Below, one piece after another: positions 11,301 through 22,311 of a stretch of DNA of 64,000 nt (positions are counted from its first letter, which is position 1; every line of letters begins with the position of its first letter). The notes under the pieces are model-generated. The model was given only the letters and a program-made list of their open reading frames with translations. It made no database searches and was not told the DNA's origin. The position numbers and the translations under genes are program-made. Origin of the DNA: Vitellaria paradoxa (taxonomy: Eukaryota; Streptophyta; Magnoliopsida; Ericales; Sapotaceae); the NCBI GenBank assembly GCA_019916065.1, contig CM034241.1, positions 20,041,541-20,105,540 of the forward strand. The letters are read 5' to 3'.

Positions 11301-12203
11301 CCAAAAGCTCCAAGTTATATTACCTAAAAACACACAAATAGTAATAATGCATGGAAATGAGATAATTAAGCTAATACCTTGCCATTAACAAGCATAAGTG
11401 CATAATTAGCTTAAAAAAAGGATATAGAATTGTATAATATTGCAAGCTAATTACACCCCCCCAACCTAGACATTGCTAGTCCTTAGCAATGCATGCAATT
11501 AAACCATGGGGTACAAAAACAAGTGCAAAAATGCCCACAACATGTAAGCTCTTATTCAAATCAAAATTAGACAAAATAAAAACTAAGGTCATGTTCATTT
11601 TCATAGGAGACACATAGCCACACCTAGCGCGTGAGACAAGCCCTTTAATCCCCCAGGTTCCCCCTAGTGGACGAGTACGGTCTCGTGAGGGTTTGCAGTG
11701 ATGCTCCCCACAAACATCTATAGAATGGTCTCAATGTATCCAAAAAGTGATTAAGATAAAAATGAATCAAGCTCAAGCCCAACAAGTCATAACCCAAATA
11801 TCATGTGTAATTCCTAACTGCTAAGCATAAATGCATGGGCTATCAAAGTACGAAGAGCGTGTGTACAAAATTGTTTCATTTATTCAACGAGGTTGCAAGA
11901 GTATAAATGGAACTAGGTTTTGTCTTCAAATACTCAAAGGGTACCAGTCATAGAAAGAAATTTACTCATCAAAGGTTCACACATACCTATTAGCATATAA
12001 TGCTATCCTAGTTGCACATAACCCCACAAACAAGTGAGTGAACTGAATTGAAGTTCAAAGTGGACAACTCATGATAATGTTCCAATACATGTGCAAGAGG
12101 TCACATCACACAACCTACAGAACACCACTACATGCACAGACAAGAGTTACTTACTTAGAATCCACTAGGTCTTTATTTTGGTTGTAGCTCTGCTAAGGGC
12201 AGT
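7522..12203 (-). repeat. Threefold tandem unit: part of the LTR plus adjoining 3' UTR (element B)
   Basis: Three direct units of about 1.56 kb: 7522-9078, 9079-10637 and 10638 to about 12203. Each begins at the same LTR point (GATCTGACATG or GACCTGACATG), runs ~800 bp to the LTR end (GCTAATCA or GCTAATTA, at 8323, about 9892 and about 11454), then ~755 bp of internal sequence ending GGCCAGGGGTA. The 5' LTR has only one copy of the LTR part. The innermost unit continues into unique internal sequence, so this is a genuine internal amplification and not three separate insertions. Confidence 0.9.
8324..8334 (-). other. Polypurine tract before the 3' LTR of B
   Basis: On the minus strand a G-rich run (TTGTGGGGTG) directly precedes the LTR start TGATTAGC. 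Two further versions, next to the repeated LTR ends at about 9893 and 11455, come from the tandem units. Confidence 0.6.
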
Positions 12204-13826
12204 GGCTAACAATGGAAGATATGGAAATCAAAGCACATGTTTTGAGATAAAGATGATCAAGTGCACACAAATTCCACTTTACCCCATTTCCTTTCCAACC
12301 CCAACAAGGATCCAACAAGAAGCTTATTCACACTAAATACTACCCTTGGGACAATTGCAAATATTGCAAACAATGTACAAGTCCCATAATTTCATAAACA
12401 AAGGAATGATAATTTTTTTTCCTTTTTTTCTTTTTTTTTTCTTCTTTTTTTTTTCTTTTTCTTTTTTTTTCTTTTTTTTTTCCTTTTGAAATAATGAAAT
12501 ATATATCAGCTGAATTCTCTACCCAATATTTCCATTCGATATGCTCTCAAAAGTTTCCATTCCCAACCCCTGTTCACGTCACTGACATTGAGGCACTTCA
12601 CAACGTAAGACATGTGAGGGTAAGGTTTAAAGTGTGTGAATAAGGTTAAGGAATAATATATAAGGTGGGAACCAAAGAAAAAATAGTATATATGTATCAC
12701 ACACTTTATTAAAAAGCTTCAAGTTGGTTCCTAGGGTAATTCATAACCAAGAAAGGACAAGAAGGCTCAAAATAACAAAGAGGGCCTAGCATCATGTTCA
12801 AAGCTTGCATCAACTCATAATGTGCCAAGTGAATACTCATGCAAGCGTGTGTGATGCAATTGGTGCATTGAAAACCAAAGTGAAGAATAAAGAGCTATGA
12901 TTATGTGCAACGCCTTAAGAAAAGAATAATAGGCTCAAAAGCTCACCATTAAGGGGTATAAGTCTCCACCTAGTCTAAGAATGCTCAATTAACCAATTTC
13001 AAACAAAATCTACTCCTAACCATATAAGCTCTTCTCCATGATAGTCACGAAAATGCACAAGGTCATATAACACTCAACTTAAATTAAGTTTCCTATTAAA
13101 GCTTGAACAAGACTCACTTATCACTCTCTCACTCAATTCCATAATCAACCAAACCAAAAAGGCTGACATGTAGGCATAAATGTGCTAAATCATGTATTTA
13201 AGCTAAAAAATACTCAAAAAAATTTTTAATTTGTAATTTTTTAGCATGAAAGGTTATCATGCGAACTTTACCCCCTAACCTAAACAAAACATTGTCCTTA
13301 ATGTGAGAACAAGAAGCATATGTGGGTCCGTAGTATGCAAAGTGAGCATGATGATGAGCATGAAATAATAGCCACAAAAGGCACAAAGAAGAACATAGCA
13401 CAAATTAAACCAATCATGCACCCATTATTCAAGCCCCTTAAGGCATCACCTGAAACACCCCCAGCCTAGATTCTACAGCACCCTCAACAACAACTAGTAT
13501 ATATAATAGAGTACCAAAATTGAAAGTATAAGATTAAAGAAAAATGGAGAGGAAGGGTATTACCTCAAGAGCTTCCTTATTTGAAGAAAACAAAAGAAAC
13601 TATACAAAAGAAAAGGTTAGAAATGAAATAAAATGAAAATAAGACAAGAGAAAGGGTTAGTATGAAAGAATAAATAAAAATAAAATAGAAGAAAATAAAG
13701 GAAGAGAATCAAACTAAAAAGAACTAAAAAAAATAAGAAAATGAAAAATCTAATCTACTATGTACAAATGAAATGAAGACAAAAGGGTTATCCATATCCT
13801 CTCCATCCCATGCATCCACAAATGGT
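12204..13826 (-). other. 3' non-coding region of element B
   Basis: No supported reading frame. Parts match the plus-strand region after the C gag (for example 13250-13560 against about 43060-43330), which marks it as a conserved non-coding segment of the B/C group. It includes a long T-rich tract at 12411-12482 (purine tract on the coding strand); C has an A/G tract at 44078-44112 in the corresponding place. Confidence 0.7.
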
Positions 13827-14315
13827 TTAAGATATGGGCCCACAAAGCACCGTAGGTGAACGCTCCTCAGCAGTAAAACACACCAAATGATGAAAGGCCA
13901 AGTGAGGTTCTTGAAACCTCAGATATGGCCATGATGCATACATGGATATGGACATGGTGGGTTCAATAAGTCTTTCAATGCCCAGGAAATCTATGGGTGT
14001 GGAAATGGTGGACTCTAATGATCTCTCGACACCTAAGAAATCTACGAGTGCAGAAATGGCAGGTTTGAATGATCTCCCAACACACAAAAAGTCAATGCAA
14101 GCTTTCCTTGTGTCTACTACCTCTCCCCAGTGATGGTCGGTGTCATGATAGTCACTCATAATCCCTATAGTAAGACTCTCAGATGGGGCTAAGTCAAGAG
14201 ATGAGAGGTGTGCACCACTCTCAACCTCAAGTGTGTAGTGAAGTGAACTAGGGTCAACCAACTCAATGATGTATTCCTCAGGACATGTGACATTTAAATG
14301 CTCAATTTGAGTCAA
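13827..14315 (-). pseudogene. Conserved C-terminal region downstream of gag in element B
   Basis: A 162-codon minus-strand frame with no known domain. It shares ESGAHLSS near the N-terminus and the block around VDFLGVER and MYASWPYLRF with element C at 42424-42782 (ESGAHLSS, INFLGVEG, YAYDFGPYLGF). The VDFLGVER-like block is itself repeated about three times here, roughly every 20 residues. It was probably the end of a gag-containing polyprotein. Its conservation in two elements of different LTR type argues for a past function, but I cannot name one. Confidence 0.65.
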
Positions 14316-15494
14316 AAGACTCTCAATAAAGTCGGGGTGGGTGGGGTAGGTTGAGCATCAAGCTCGGTAGTAGAAAAGGATTGCACATCTCCCTAACTCT
14401 CAGTAAGTGGTGGAGAAATATCCTGGATGGGAGAGTCCCAAGGGAAATGAGGAAGATGCTCATTCCAAATGTTATCCCCATTAGGGCAATTGTCCTATTT
14501 AGTGCCTATGGTAGTGCCTGAGGTCGACAACTCAGTCATGTTACCACTTAGAGTGGTGCTCATTATTTGTGTCAACCTAGAAATTTGCCCTGTGATGTCA
14601 TCTAATGCCTAGTTCACGTCGTTATTGGTGCTCAACTGCTGCTGCATGATTTGATGAAAAGTGCCCTTGAATTGTGCGTCATTAGGTTCACAAGGCCAAT
14701 AATCCTGAGGTTCCTCATACTGGCCGTCAGTGAGTGGAACAAGGTTGGGAAGGCAAAATAATTGGTCTCCACGCATATGCTACTTCTAAAGGATGGATCA
14801 TGAAGATCAAGTGAAGTAGGAGCATATATGGAAGGTTCAGTTTAGCTTTTAAATGCATGAGATTCAAAATTAGGCTCAAGTCTTCCCTGTGGCCTGGCGT
14901 GTTCATAAAAAAGTTCTAGGAATGACTATGCCTCACCTGGGGTGAGGTTAAGAAATTCCTTAGCTATGGCTATATCAAACGCCTGGTGTAACTTATCGGA
15001 TAGAGCATTATATAATATGGCTACAATGTCCCCTAACTCTAATCCATGACTTGGGAAAGTGTCCAAAAGTATGTTAAATCTCTCCCAACATTTATAAAAC
15101 CCCTCTTTTGATAAAAATTTATAATTTGAAAGCCATGGGTGAAAGTTTGATGAATGGGGAGGAATTCTTCAATAAAAGCGTGATAACATTGTTCCCAAGT
15201 GGTCCATTCACCAGAATTACAACACCAGTCACTAGCCACACTTTGTAAAGACAAAGGGAAAAACATGAACCTAATTCTTTCACTCTTTCTAACATCAACA
15301 CATAAGCCACACACTGCCTCGAACCTATCGAGATTAAGACATGGGTCTTCCTCCTCATGCCCAAAGAATTGGGGAAGCATACTGTAAGTGTCTAATGTAA
15401 AGTCATGTCCAAAAATGCCACCTAGATAATCTATGTATTCTCGGGTATCAAAAGGGTTATGTACAAGATCACCAACTTCCATGTCCAAGATCAA
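14316..15494 (-). pseudogene. gag of element B, broken
   Basis: Starts at an ATG at 15494, about 220 bases after the primer-binding site. The first 151 codons contain a retrotransposon gag core (PF03732-like), with GIFGHDFTLDT, FFPLSLQSVASDW and a WEQCYHAFIEEFLP block. The frame then shifts near 15090 and continues as ERFNILLDTFPSHGLELGD and FLNLTPGEA followed by TAG where C has Trp. C has the same gag at 40943-41580. It would form the particle and package RNA. No zinc knuckle is visible. Confidence 0.75.
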
Positions 15495-15710
15495 AAAATA
15501 AAAATGAAAATGAAATGAGAAAAGAGAAAGACTAAACTAAAATACAACCTAAGTTAACTAGCATGCAAACTAGATTATATGATATGCACATGAATATATA
15601 AAAATGCAAAAGAAAGAAAACTACTAATAAAGAGATGGAGAAAAGAAAAATTCACCCAATTTCTCAAGTGAACTCCCTTTTAACTCCCAAGTCTAGCACT
15701 TAGTTTCCCT

Positions 15711-15727
15711 CCTCAGCAACGGTGCCA
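15711..15727 (-). other. Primer-binding site of element B (tRNA-Asp type)
   Basis: On the minus strand TGGCACCGTTGCTGAGG follows the 5' LTR end. It resembles the TGGCGCCGTTGCCGGGG complement of plant tRNA-Asp used by Athila-type elements, with a few mismatches. Confidence 0.8.
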
Positions 15728-15733
15728 AAAACA

Positions 15734-17696
15734 TGAACGACCCTAAAATGTGTTTGGGTTCTACCTCTCAAGTGTAAGAGGGTGGTCGTTGTCTTACTCG
15801 GTGAGAATCGAGGTCATCTCCACAGGGAGGGCTTTGTTAGAAGCTGTAGACTTGTTCTCTTAGTTAGTAGGTGAACCTAACTTAACCTAAACTAAATTTG
15901 GGTTATAGGAATACTTAGATATAGGTTTGGTTGAGGATGGTGAAGTAAAGGAATTAAACTAAAACAAAAGCATTAGAGATAATATTAACTAAAGCAATCT
16001 TGATTACAAGCCAAATCCGGTATTGGGGTGGCAATGGTTCTCTCAAACACATTAATAACTCAACTCAACAAATGCACACGTGTTGTTGGGTCGGAAGATG
16101 TTCTTTAAAATATGATTTGAGGAAATCTCAAAGTAAGTAGAGGCTTTTGAAAATAATTTTATGTTTACTGGGACATTGAATCAAACACCTAGTGTGCACA
16201 AGTGCAACCAAGCTTTGATTATAACACAGGTGAGCCAATTTCGTAGGGAAGCCTATATTTTAGTTTAGAAAATAAGTTCTAAGTCACTAGGCCATTGAAT
16301 CAAGCACTTGATATGCATGGGTAAGAACTCGTTACCAAGTGAAGATTGTAACATAGGTAACTTGATTTATAGGAAAACCTAATTTGGATTTTGGAAAATA
16401 AGACTCTAACTCACCAGGACATTGAATCGAACACTTAGTGTGCACAAGTGAAAACTTGTAACCAAGCTACGGTTGTAACATGGGCAAGCAGGTTTCGAAA
16501 AAACCTTAACTTTAGCAAGAGATTTCAATTGAAAGCCATAAAAAAAAATATTTTTTGTGAAAACCATTTGCATCCGATTAAACCAAAACCAACCATAATA
16601 CTTTCAATGGCTTGAAGGCAAGAATAAAACTAGCCTAACATAGTCATAGCGAAATCACAGAGAAGAAATAGGAGACATGCCATTGAAACAAAATAAGATT
16701 GAATGCGCAAAGAAAAAAAAGCTGAATACTTACATTAAAATTAAAATATGAAAGTAAAACTTACAAATAGAGTAGCAATCTTGAAAAACGAACTTGAAAG
16801 CTTAAACCCTAACCTTAATCTAAACTAAACTAAGAAAAGAGAGAGAAGGGAGAAAAGAGGGAAAAAAAAAACCTTCGATAAGATCTGACATCCCTAAATT
16901 TATAGATAACAAAATTGTAAGGGCAAAAGAGTCAATTCAAATATAAAAGTTAGCTGAAAAGTCCAACTCACCGCACAGAGGGGTGCCCATGATGGATGTG
17001 GGTCGTGAAAGGTTGATGTTTTCCCAACTATTTGATGAATTGCCCTTGAGAGTCAACTTTCCCACACAAATTGATTCTCGGTGGGTGCCCACCATGACAC
17101 CTGTGGGGCGCCCATGGTCAAGGTGGGGCGCCCGTCTACAACCACAGTGAATAGTGCTTCTTTGATAACTTTCTGTCCCTGACTTCCGATTTAATTTTGA
17201 CCCTCAAGATGATTGATTTGGGCTTTAGGTAAAACACAAAAGTTGTAGCCTTTCAAGTTTTGTTTCTAACCCAAAAAGAATTGCACCACTTCGAGTTGTG
17301 AGGAAAAAGTTATGGTTGGAAAAATGAGAGAGTGTTGAGCTAGAACTTCAACTGCACACCACTTCAACGATTTTGAACTTCGAACCATTTCCTTCTCCTT
17401 GGTAGCCATGGTAGTTGATCTTATGCATTGGGATGGCTCTTGGAAAGTTGAAGAAGTCTTGGGAGTCTTAGAGCATTTCTTGCACTTTCTTTATTCTGGC
17501 TTGCCTTGGCTCCTCCTCACATGCAACCTTGGTGTTGTTTAGGCCAAAAGCTCCAATTTATATTACCTAAAAACACACAAACAACAATAATGCATGGAAA
17601 TGAGATAATTAAGCTAATACCTTGCCATTAACAAGCATAAGTGCATAATTAGCTTACAAAAAGGATATAGAATTGTATAATGTTGCAAGCTCATTA
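15734..17696 (-). repeat. 5' LTR of element B
   Basis: 1963 bp, aligned with 6378-8323. On the minus strand it begins TAATGAGC (the other LTR has TGATTAGC) and ends GTCGTTCA. A GGGCGCCC-type cluster lies at about 16975-17135 and a TATA box on the minus strand at 16898-16904 (TATAAAT). Confidence 0.92.
16898..17135 (-). promoter_or_regulatory. Element B U3 promoter: GGGCGCCC-type cluster then TATA box
   Basis: Read on the minus strand, several GGGCGCCC/GGGTGCCC motifs (17135 to 16975) precede TATAAAT (16904-16898) by about 70 bases. The same order is seen in elements A, C, E and D. The regulatory role is inference. Confidence 0.5.
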
Positions 17697-17701
17697 GGTT
17701 T
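17697..17701. repeat. Target-site duplication GGTTT, right copy (element B)
   Basis: Matches 6373-6377. Confidence 0.9.
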
Positions 17702-18246
17702 GAACGTGAGAACATATGCAAAGCCCAATACTTGTCCTTAAGCATAGACACCGATTTTCTATATTCTCCAACCCATTCCTAGTCCTCTAATAAAATCTCG
17801 AAAACTATTGAGGAGAAGGGTGGTGTGCCCTCAGCAGGATAAGTAAATTCGGGGTTTTGAACTTTGGGCACTTGGAATACCTGAGCAAAATCGTCAGGTG
17901 TAAGTGTAACTTTAACCCCTCTGACCCAACTGATTAGTCATTCTATACCCTTTTGCTTTATAATAGACCCATCTTTAAAATTGGCAAAGAACTCTTTAAC
18001 CAAATCAACTATACAATAGGCATGAAATCTTGCCACGTTAAGCCGCTGTCTTCCTTCAAAGTTTTGTTCTAGCATAAAGTCATCATGCCTATAATGGTCA
18101 ATTTGCCCAAAGTGCTCGATTACCACTGACTTATGTCCCCAAGTGTCATCATATTTCTGTTCAGCATCCCCCTTCCAAAATCTACTTCTATCAAATGATG
18201 TGGTTCCTAATTGTCTATTTGTAGGCTTATTAACTCTTGGGGCCAT
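17702..18246 (-). pseudogene. H1 ORF3, N-terminal part
   Basis: The ATG at 18246 begins MAPRV, like the H2 copy at 37711. The frame reads about 102 codons to a TGA at 17938, then continues in a shifted frame with WVRGVKV, PDDFAQVFQ and LKDKYWAL motifs up to the B insertion. H2 has the same motifs. The protein follows integrase in the element, the place of env-like genes, but what is visible here is not membrane-like and resembles the 'plant transposon protein' family (from memory). ORF3 was a separate gene of the H family; its biochemical role is unknown. Confidence 0.7.
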
Positions 18247-18268
18247 GGGAGCTACACAAATACAGAAG
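18247..18268 (-). promoter_or_regulatory. Possible 3' splice acceptor just before ORF3 (H1)
   Basis: On the minus strand a pyrimidine-rich run (CCTTCTGTATTTGTGTAG) ends in AG five bases before the ORF3 ATG. H2 has the same arrangement (CTGTGTGTTTTATAG, then 5 bases, then ATG at 37711). Spliced expression of a downstream ORF is known in some plant env-like elements; here it is inference. Confidence 0.4.
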
Positions 18269-18380
18269 GAAATATTCAATGAATAGCTATGCAACTCCTA
18301 TGTCCACACAAGTTCAGTGGCCCATTCTATTGAAAAGTGTACATTGAAACTAGGATGAGTGTGTAAAAATAGACAAATTA

Positions 18381-18576
18381 GGTGGCCATATGACATCCAC
18401 CATGAATGGTTTCAACAAATTCAATCCTCTCGGTGGCCATACATTATCCACCCGAGATGGGTTCAACCAATTCAATCCTCGTGGTGGCTATACATCATCC
18501 ACCTGAGATGGGTTCATTCAACAATCTTGGTGGCCATGCAACATCCACCATAGATTTGATCAACAAATTCCCAATA
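18381..18576. repeat. Four-copy ~50-bp minisatellite upstream of ORF3 in H1
   Basis: Copies start GGTGGCCATA-like at 18381, 18432, 18483 and 18529 (spacing 51, 51, 46), each with ATCCACC, GATGGGTTCAA and TTCAATCCTC. The two small plus-strand frames here are only by-products of the repeat. Confidence 0.85.
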
Positions 18577-19332
18577 TTAATTGTAAAATAAAACTTTTGA
18601 AAATTAAGAACAAGGTAAAACATTAGGGTTCTTTGAACCCTTGAAGTCAATTTGTGACCTATGGTGAAGTAGTGTGGTAGAGTGTGAAGGAATTCACTCA
18701 AAATGAGTAGTTCCTTCCTACCCACTTAACTCAAAATAGAGCTCCATTATGCAAGAGGTTCAGAACCCTTGGTGCTTTGAAGCTTGGGTTTGAAGAAGAA
18801 TCGACATATGAACTATCTAGGGCTCAAAGTATAGAAAAAACATACCTTGGGCAGCTTAAGCATGAAGATAGCAGTTGAATGATGCTAAATAACCCACAAG
18901 AGAGCTGATTCTTGAAGGGATCACCAAGTAAGAAGAGAGAGCTTGAGAGGATTTGAAGTTAGGGGAGAGAAATTAGGGCTTAAAGTGGCTGAATTGGGAG
19001 TTTAACAGGTTGCAAGGTCCGGACCATTTGCGGATGGTCTGGACCAAAAAATAGTCCTCATCCAAGCTTAGCCAAGCATGCTTACTGTGGTACGGACCAT
19101 TTGGCGGGGGGTCCAAACCACATAATAGTCTTTCCTTCAATTCTCAGCTAAACTAGCTCACCATTTGGTCTGGGGGTCCGGACCACAGAATGGGACACTC
19201 TCAAACTATTTTATGTTGTTTTAAACAACCAAAGAAGGCCTAAACTCAAAATAAAAATCCTAAAACAAAGAGAAGATGAAACTTATCCTAATCCTAACTA
19301 TGATACAACTACAACCACGTCCTAATTCCATT
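18577..19332 (-). promoter_or_regulatory. Gap between pol and ORF3 in H1, with a GGTCCGGACC-type palindrome cluster
   Basis: No coding frame is supported. At 19015-19190 there are repeated motifs of the type GGTCCGGACC, GGTCTGGACC and GGGGTCCGGACCAC, GC-rich in an AT-rich setting and roughly self-complementary. H2 has similar motifs at 34345-34435, also between pol and ORF3, and at about 26115-26150 ahead of gag. They could be a promoter or an RNA fold for ORF3; both are inference. Confidence 0.45.
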
Positions 19333-20751
19333 TTACTTGTAAGGGGAGGGATCTAAAAGATCCCACGTTTCAATTTCTGCCACGAAGTTCTCTAAATATG
19401 GTTTGAGACGATGGCCATTAACCTTGAAAGTAGTGTTATTTCGTGGGTTGTGAACCTTACACACACCATATCCTGAGATGGAAAGGATAATAAAAGGACC
19501 ACACTACTTAGATCGAAGCTTTCCTGGGAAAAGATGTAACCTTGAATCATACTTTAAAACCTTTTAGCCAACATGGAAGGATTTCCTACGAATATGCATG
19601 TCATGTAATTCCTTCATCTTAACCTTGGCAAGTTTCGCATTTTCAAAGGCATCATTTCTTAATTCTTCAAGTTCATTGATTTAAAGCTTTTGAAGAATAC
19701 CGGCATCATCTATACTCTCATTAAATTGCCGAATTACCTAATAGGCCTTATGTTCCATCTCAATGGGTAAGTGGCAAGCCTTTCCAAAAACAAGACGATA
19801 AGGAGACATACCCAAAATGATTTTATAAGCCGTTCGGTATGTCCACAGTGTATCAGCTAATCTTAAAGACCAATCTTTTCTAGTGGGGTTAACGGTCTTT
19901 TCAAGAATACCTTTGATCTCCCTATTTGCTAATTCAACTTGACCACTGTTTTGTAGGTGGTAAGCAGTTCCCACTTTATGCTTCACACCATATTTACGCA
20001 TTAGGGTACCAACAGGTTTATTGCAAAAATGCTTACCTTCATCACTAATGATTGCTCGTGGTATCCCAAATCGAGAAAAAATATGTTCTTTTAAGAACTT
20101 GACCACTACTCAGTGGTCATTGGTGCGAGTGGCAATGGCCTCTACCTATTTTAACATATAGTCTATAGCCACTAGGATATATTCAAAACCAAATGACTTA
20201 GGGAATGGCCTCATAAAGTTTATCCCCTAACAATCAAAAATTTCTAATATGATCATAGGGTTTTGGGGCATCTCATTACGTCTCGATAGGGATCCTAAGC
20301 ATTGGCAACGATCACATCTCAAACAGTAGTCATGTACATTTTTAAACATGGAAGGCCAATAAAATCCGCATTGAAGAATCATAGCGGTGGTTTTCTTCGA
20401 AGAGAAGTGGCCTCCACAAGCTAAAGTGTGACAAAACTTAATAACACTATGAATTTCATTATCGGGGATGCATCGTCTCACAATTTGATCTGGACAGTAC
20501 TTGTAGAGGTAAGGTTTATCCCAAAAGAAATTACGAACATTACGTAAGAATTTACCTTTGTCAATCTTTGTCCAATGTGAATGCATTTGGCCAGTTACTA
20601 AGAAGTTAGCAATATCTGCGTACCAAGGAGGTTGGATTGGAGGATTGGTGCTAATATGCATAATATGCTTATCAGGGAAATGCTCGTTAATTGGTAGGCC
20701 ACTAGAGTTGGACACAAGATAAGGTAGTCTAGACAAATGGTCAGCTACCAC
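19333..20751 (-). pseudogene. H1 integrase region of pol
   Basis: Contains the HHCC zinc-binding part (FCHTLACGGH … CLRCDRCQ), the catalytic core ([35 protein letters not shown]) and the C-terminus ending [12 protein letters not shown] and WDLLDPSPYK before a TAA at 19333-19335. Stops include TAG at conserved Trp codons: FDC*GINF near 20225, K*VEAIAT at 20146-20148, HKAY* at 19738-19740 and SK*CGP at 19504-19506. Integrase would join the cDNA to host DNA. Family length and order are normal; only stops and small changes disable it. Confidence 0.9.
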
Positions 20752-22311
20752 ATTTTCTACTCATTTCTTATCCTTGATTTCCAAATCAAACTCTTAGAGG
20801 AGTAGCATCCATCTAATTAGATGGGGTTTTGCTTCTTATTTGGAAAGAAGATATTTCAAGGATGCATGGTCCGTAAACACTGTGACATGAGAACCTACCA
20901 AATATGACCTAAACTTGTACAGGGCAAAAACTACCGCTAGAAGCTCTTTTTCAGTGGTGGTATAATTAACTTGAGCTTCTTTCAAGGTCTTACTAGCGTA
21001 GTAAATAGCATAAGGGTTTCCTTCTTTTTGTTGCCCTAAAACTACACCCACTGCAAAATCACTAGCGTCACACATAAGCTCGAATGGTAGAGACCAATTC
21101 AGGCTTTGCATAATAAGAGTAGTGGTAAGCAATTGTTTAAGTCTATCAAATGCCTCTTGGCATGACGTTGTCCAATCAAATGGAACATCATTAGACAATA
21201 GAGAGCATAGGGGGCGAGCAGTGGAACTAAAGGACTGAATAAATCGCCGGTAAAACCTAGCATGTCCAAGGAACGATCTTACATCCTTCACACATCGAGG
21301 GATAGGTAAGTTTTGAATTAGTTCCACTTTAGCTTTGTTTACCTCAATTCCTCAACATGATACTATATGCCCTAAAATAATTTTCTGTTGTACCATGAAA
21401 TGGCACTTTTCCCAATTTAACACCAAGTTACTTTCCTCACATCGTACTAACACCTTTTCAAGGTTGGTCAAGCATTCATCAAATGTATCCCCATATATGG
21501 AGAAATCATCCATGAAAGCCTCTAAAAACCGCTCAACCATATTACTAAAGAAGCTCATTAAACGCCTTTGGAATGTCGTAGGTGCATTTCATAACACAAA
21601 TGGCATTCGCTTGTATGCAAAAGTGCCAAAAGGGCATGTGAACGTGGTTTTCTCTTGGTCCTCGAGTGCTATCTCAACCTGATTATACCCCGAGTACCTG
21701 TCAAGAAAACAGTAAAAAGATCTTCCCGCTACTCTCTTAAGTACTTGGTCTAGAAAGAGAAGTGAAAAATGGTCCTTCCGAGTTTCTGCATTCAATCACT
21801 TGTAGTCAATACACATACGCCACCCAGTCTGGGTGCGTTAAGGTACTAACTCTCCTTTCTCATTCTCAACCACAGTGACACCAGACTTTTTAGGAACCAC
21901 CTGAGTGGGACTCACCCACTTTGAGTCAGAGATGGGGTAAATGATACCGGCATCAAGCAACTTAAGCACTTCATCTTTTACCATTTCTTTCATGTTGGGG
22001 TTTAATCTTCTTTGCATTTGCCTTACTGGTTTGGCCTCTTCAAGGTATATATGATGAGTACACACTAGGGGACTAATACCTCAAAGATCAGCCACTATCC
22101 ATCCTAAGGCCTTTTGGTGAGCACTTTGGACTGCTAGTAACTTTTCCTCCTGAATTTCTTCCAATTTCGAAGAAATAAAAACTGGGAATGTCTCACCCTT
22201 TCCTAGAGATGCATATTTTAGTTCACTGGGCAAGGGTTTCCTAGGAGGACATGGAGGACACTCCACTGACGGCTTGGGTCTTATCAAGGATGGCTTCAAA
22301 GATTCAAACAC
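20752..22311 (-). pseudogene. H1 reverse transcriptase and RNase H
   Basis: Starts near 22311 with the pre-RT segment (LKYASLGKGETFPV, KALGWIVADL) and QMQRRLNPNMKEMV, then RT motifs SKWVSPTQVVPKKSG, YSGYNQVEIA, PFGTFAYKRMPF and the catalytic FMDDFSIYG near 21510. RNase H follows with ELMCDASDFAVGVVLGQ, YYASKTL, TEKELLAVVFAL and FTDHASLKYLL. Stops: TGA after VADL near 22080, one near 21840, others near 21785 and 21590, TAA at 20836-20838 and TAA at 20794-20796. The catalytic residues themselves look intact, so the parental element was competent. Confidence 0.92.

Larger units (their letters stand above)
6378..17696 (-). mobile_element. B: Athila-type non-autonomous retrotransposon with gag but no pol
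   Basis: An 11.3-kb minus-strand element: 5' LTR 17696-15734, primer-binding site 15727-15711, gag and a conserved extra region (15494-13827), a long 3' non-coding part, and 3' LTR 8323-6378. The size is inflated by a threefold tandem unit at 7522-12203. No RT, RNase H or integrase motif is visible in any frame. Its LTR 3' end (…GTCGATCA) closely matches that of H1, and its gag region matches that of element C, so it probably used enzymes from an H-type element. It is inserted in ORF3 of H1. Confidence 0.9.

Noticed and set aside
7522..12203. CRISPR-like or satellite array
   Set aside because: Three long units with LTR sequence inside a retrotransposon; no short spaced repeats, and the context is plant.
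12411..12482. Long T-rich tract considered as a simple repeat of interest or poly(A) tail of a retrogene on the minus strand
   Set aside because: Element C has an A/G tract in the equivalent place (44078-44112), so it is part of the element's 3' region.
13942..14133. Plus-strand frame with repeated MDMD/LSTPKKS-like residues
   Set aside because: Antisense to the repeated VDFLGVER block of element B; shadow of that frame.
18359..18591. Two plus-strand frames rich in HHPPEMG-like repeats
   Set aside because: They are translations of a four-copy minisatellite on the strand opposite H1; no start context or homologue.
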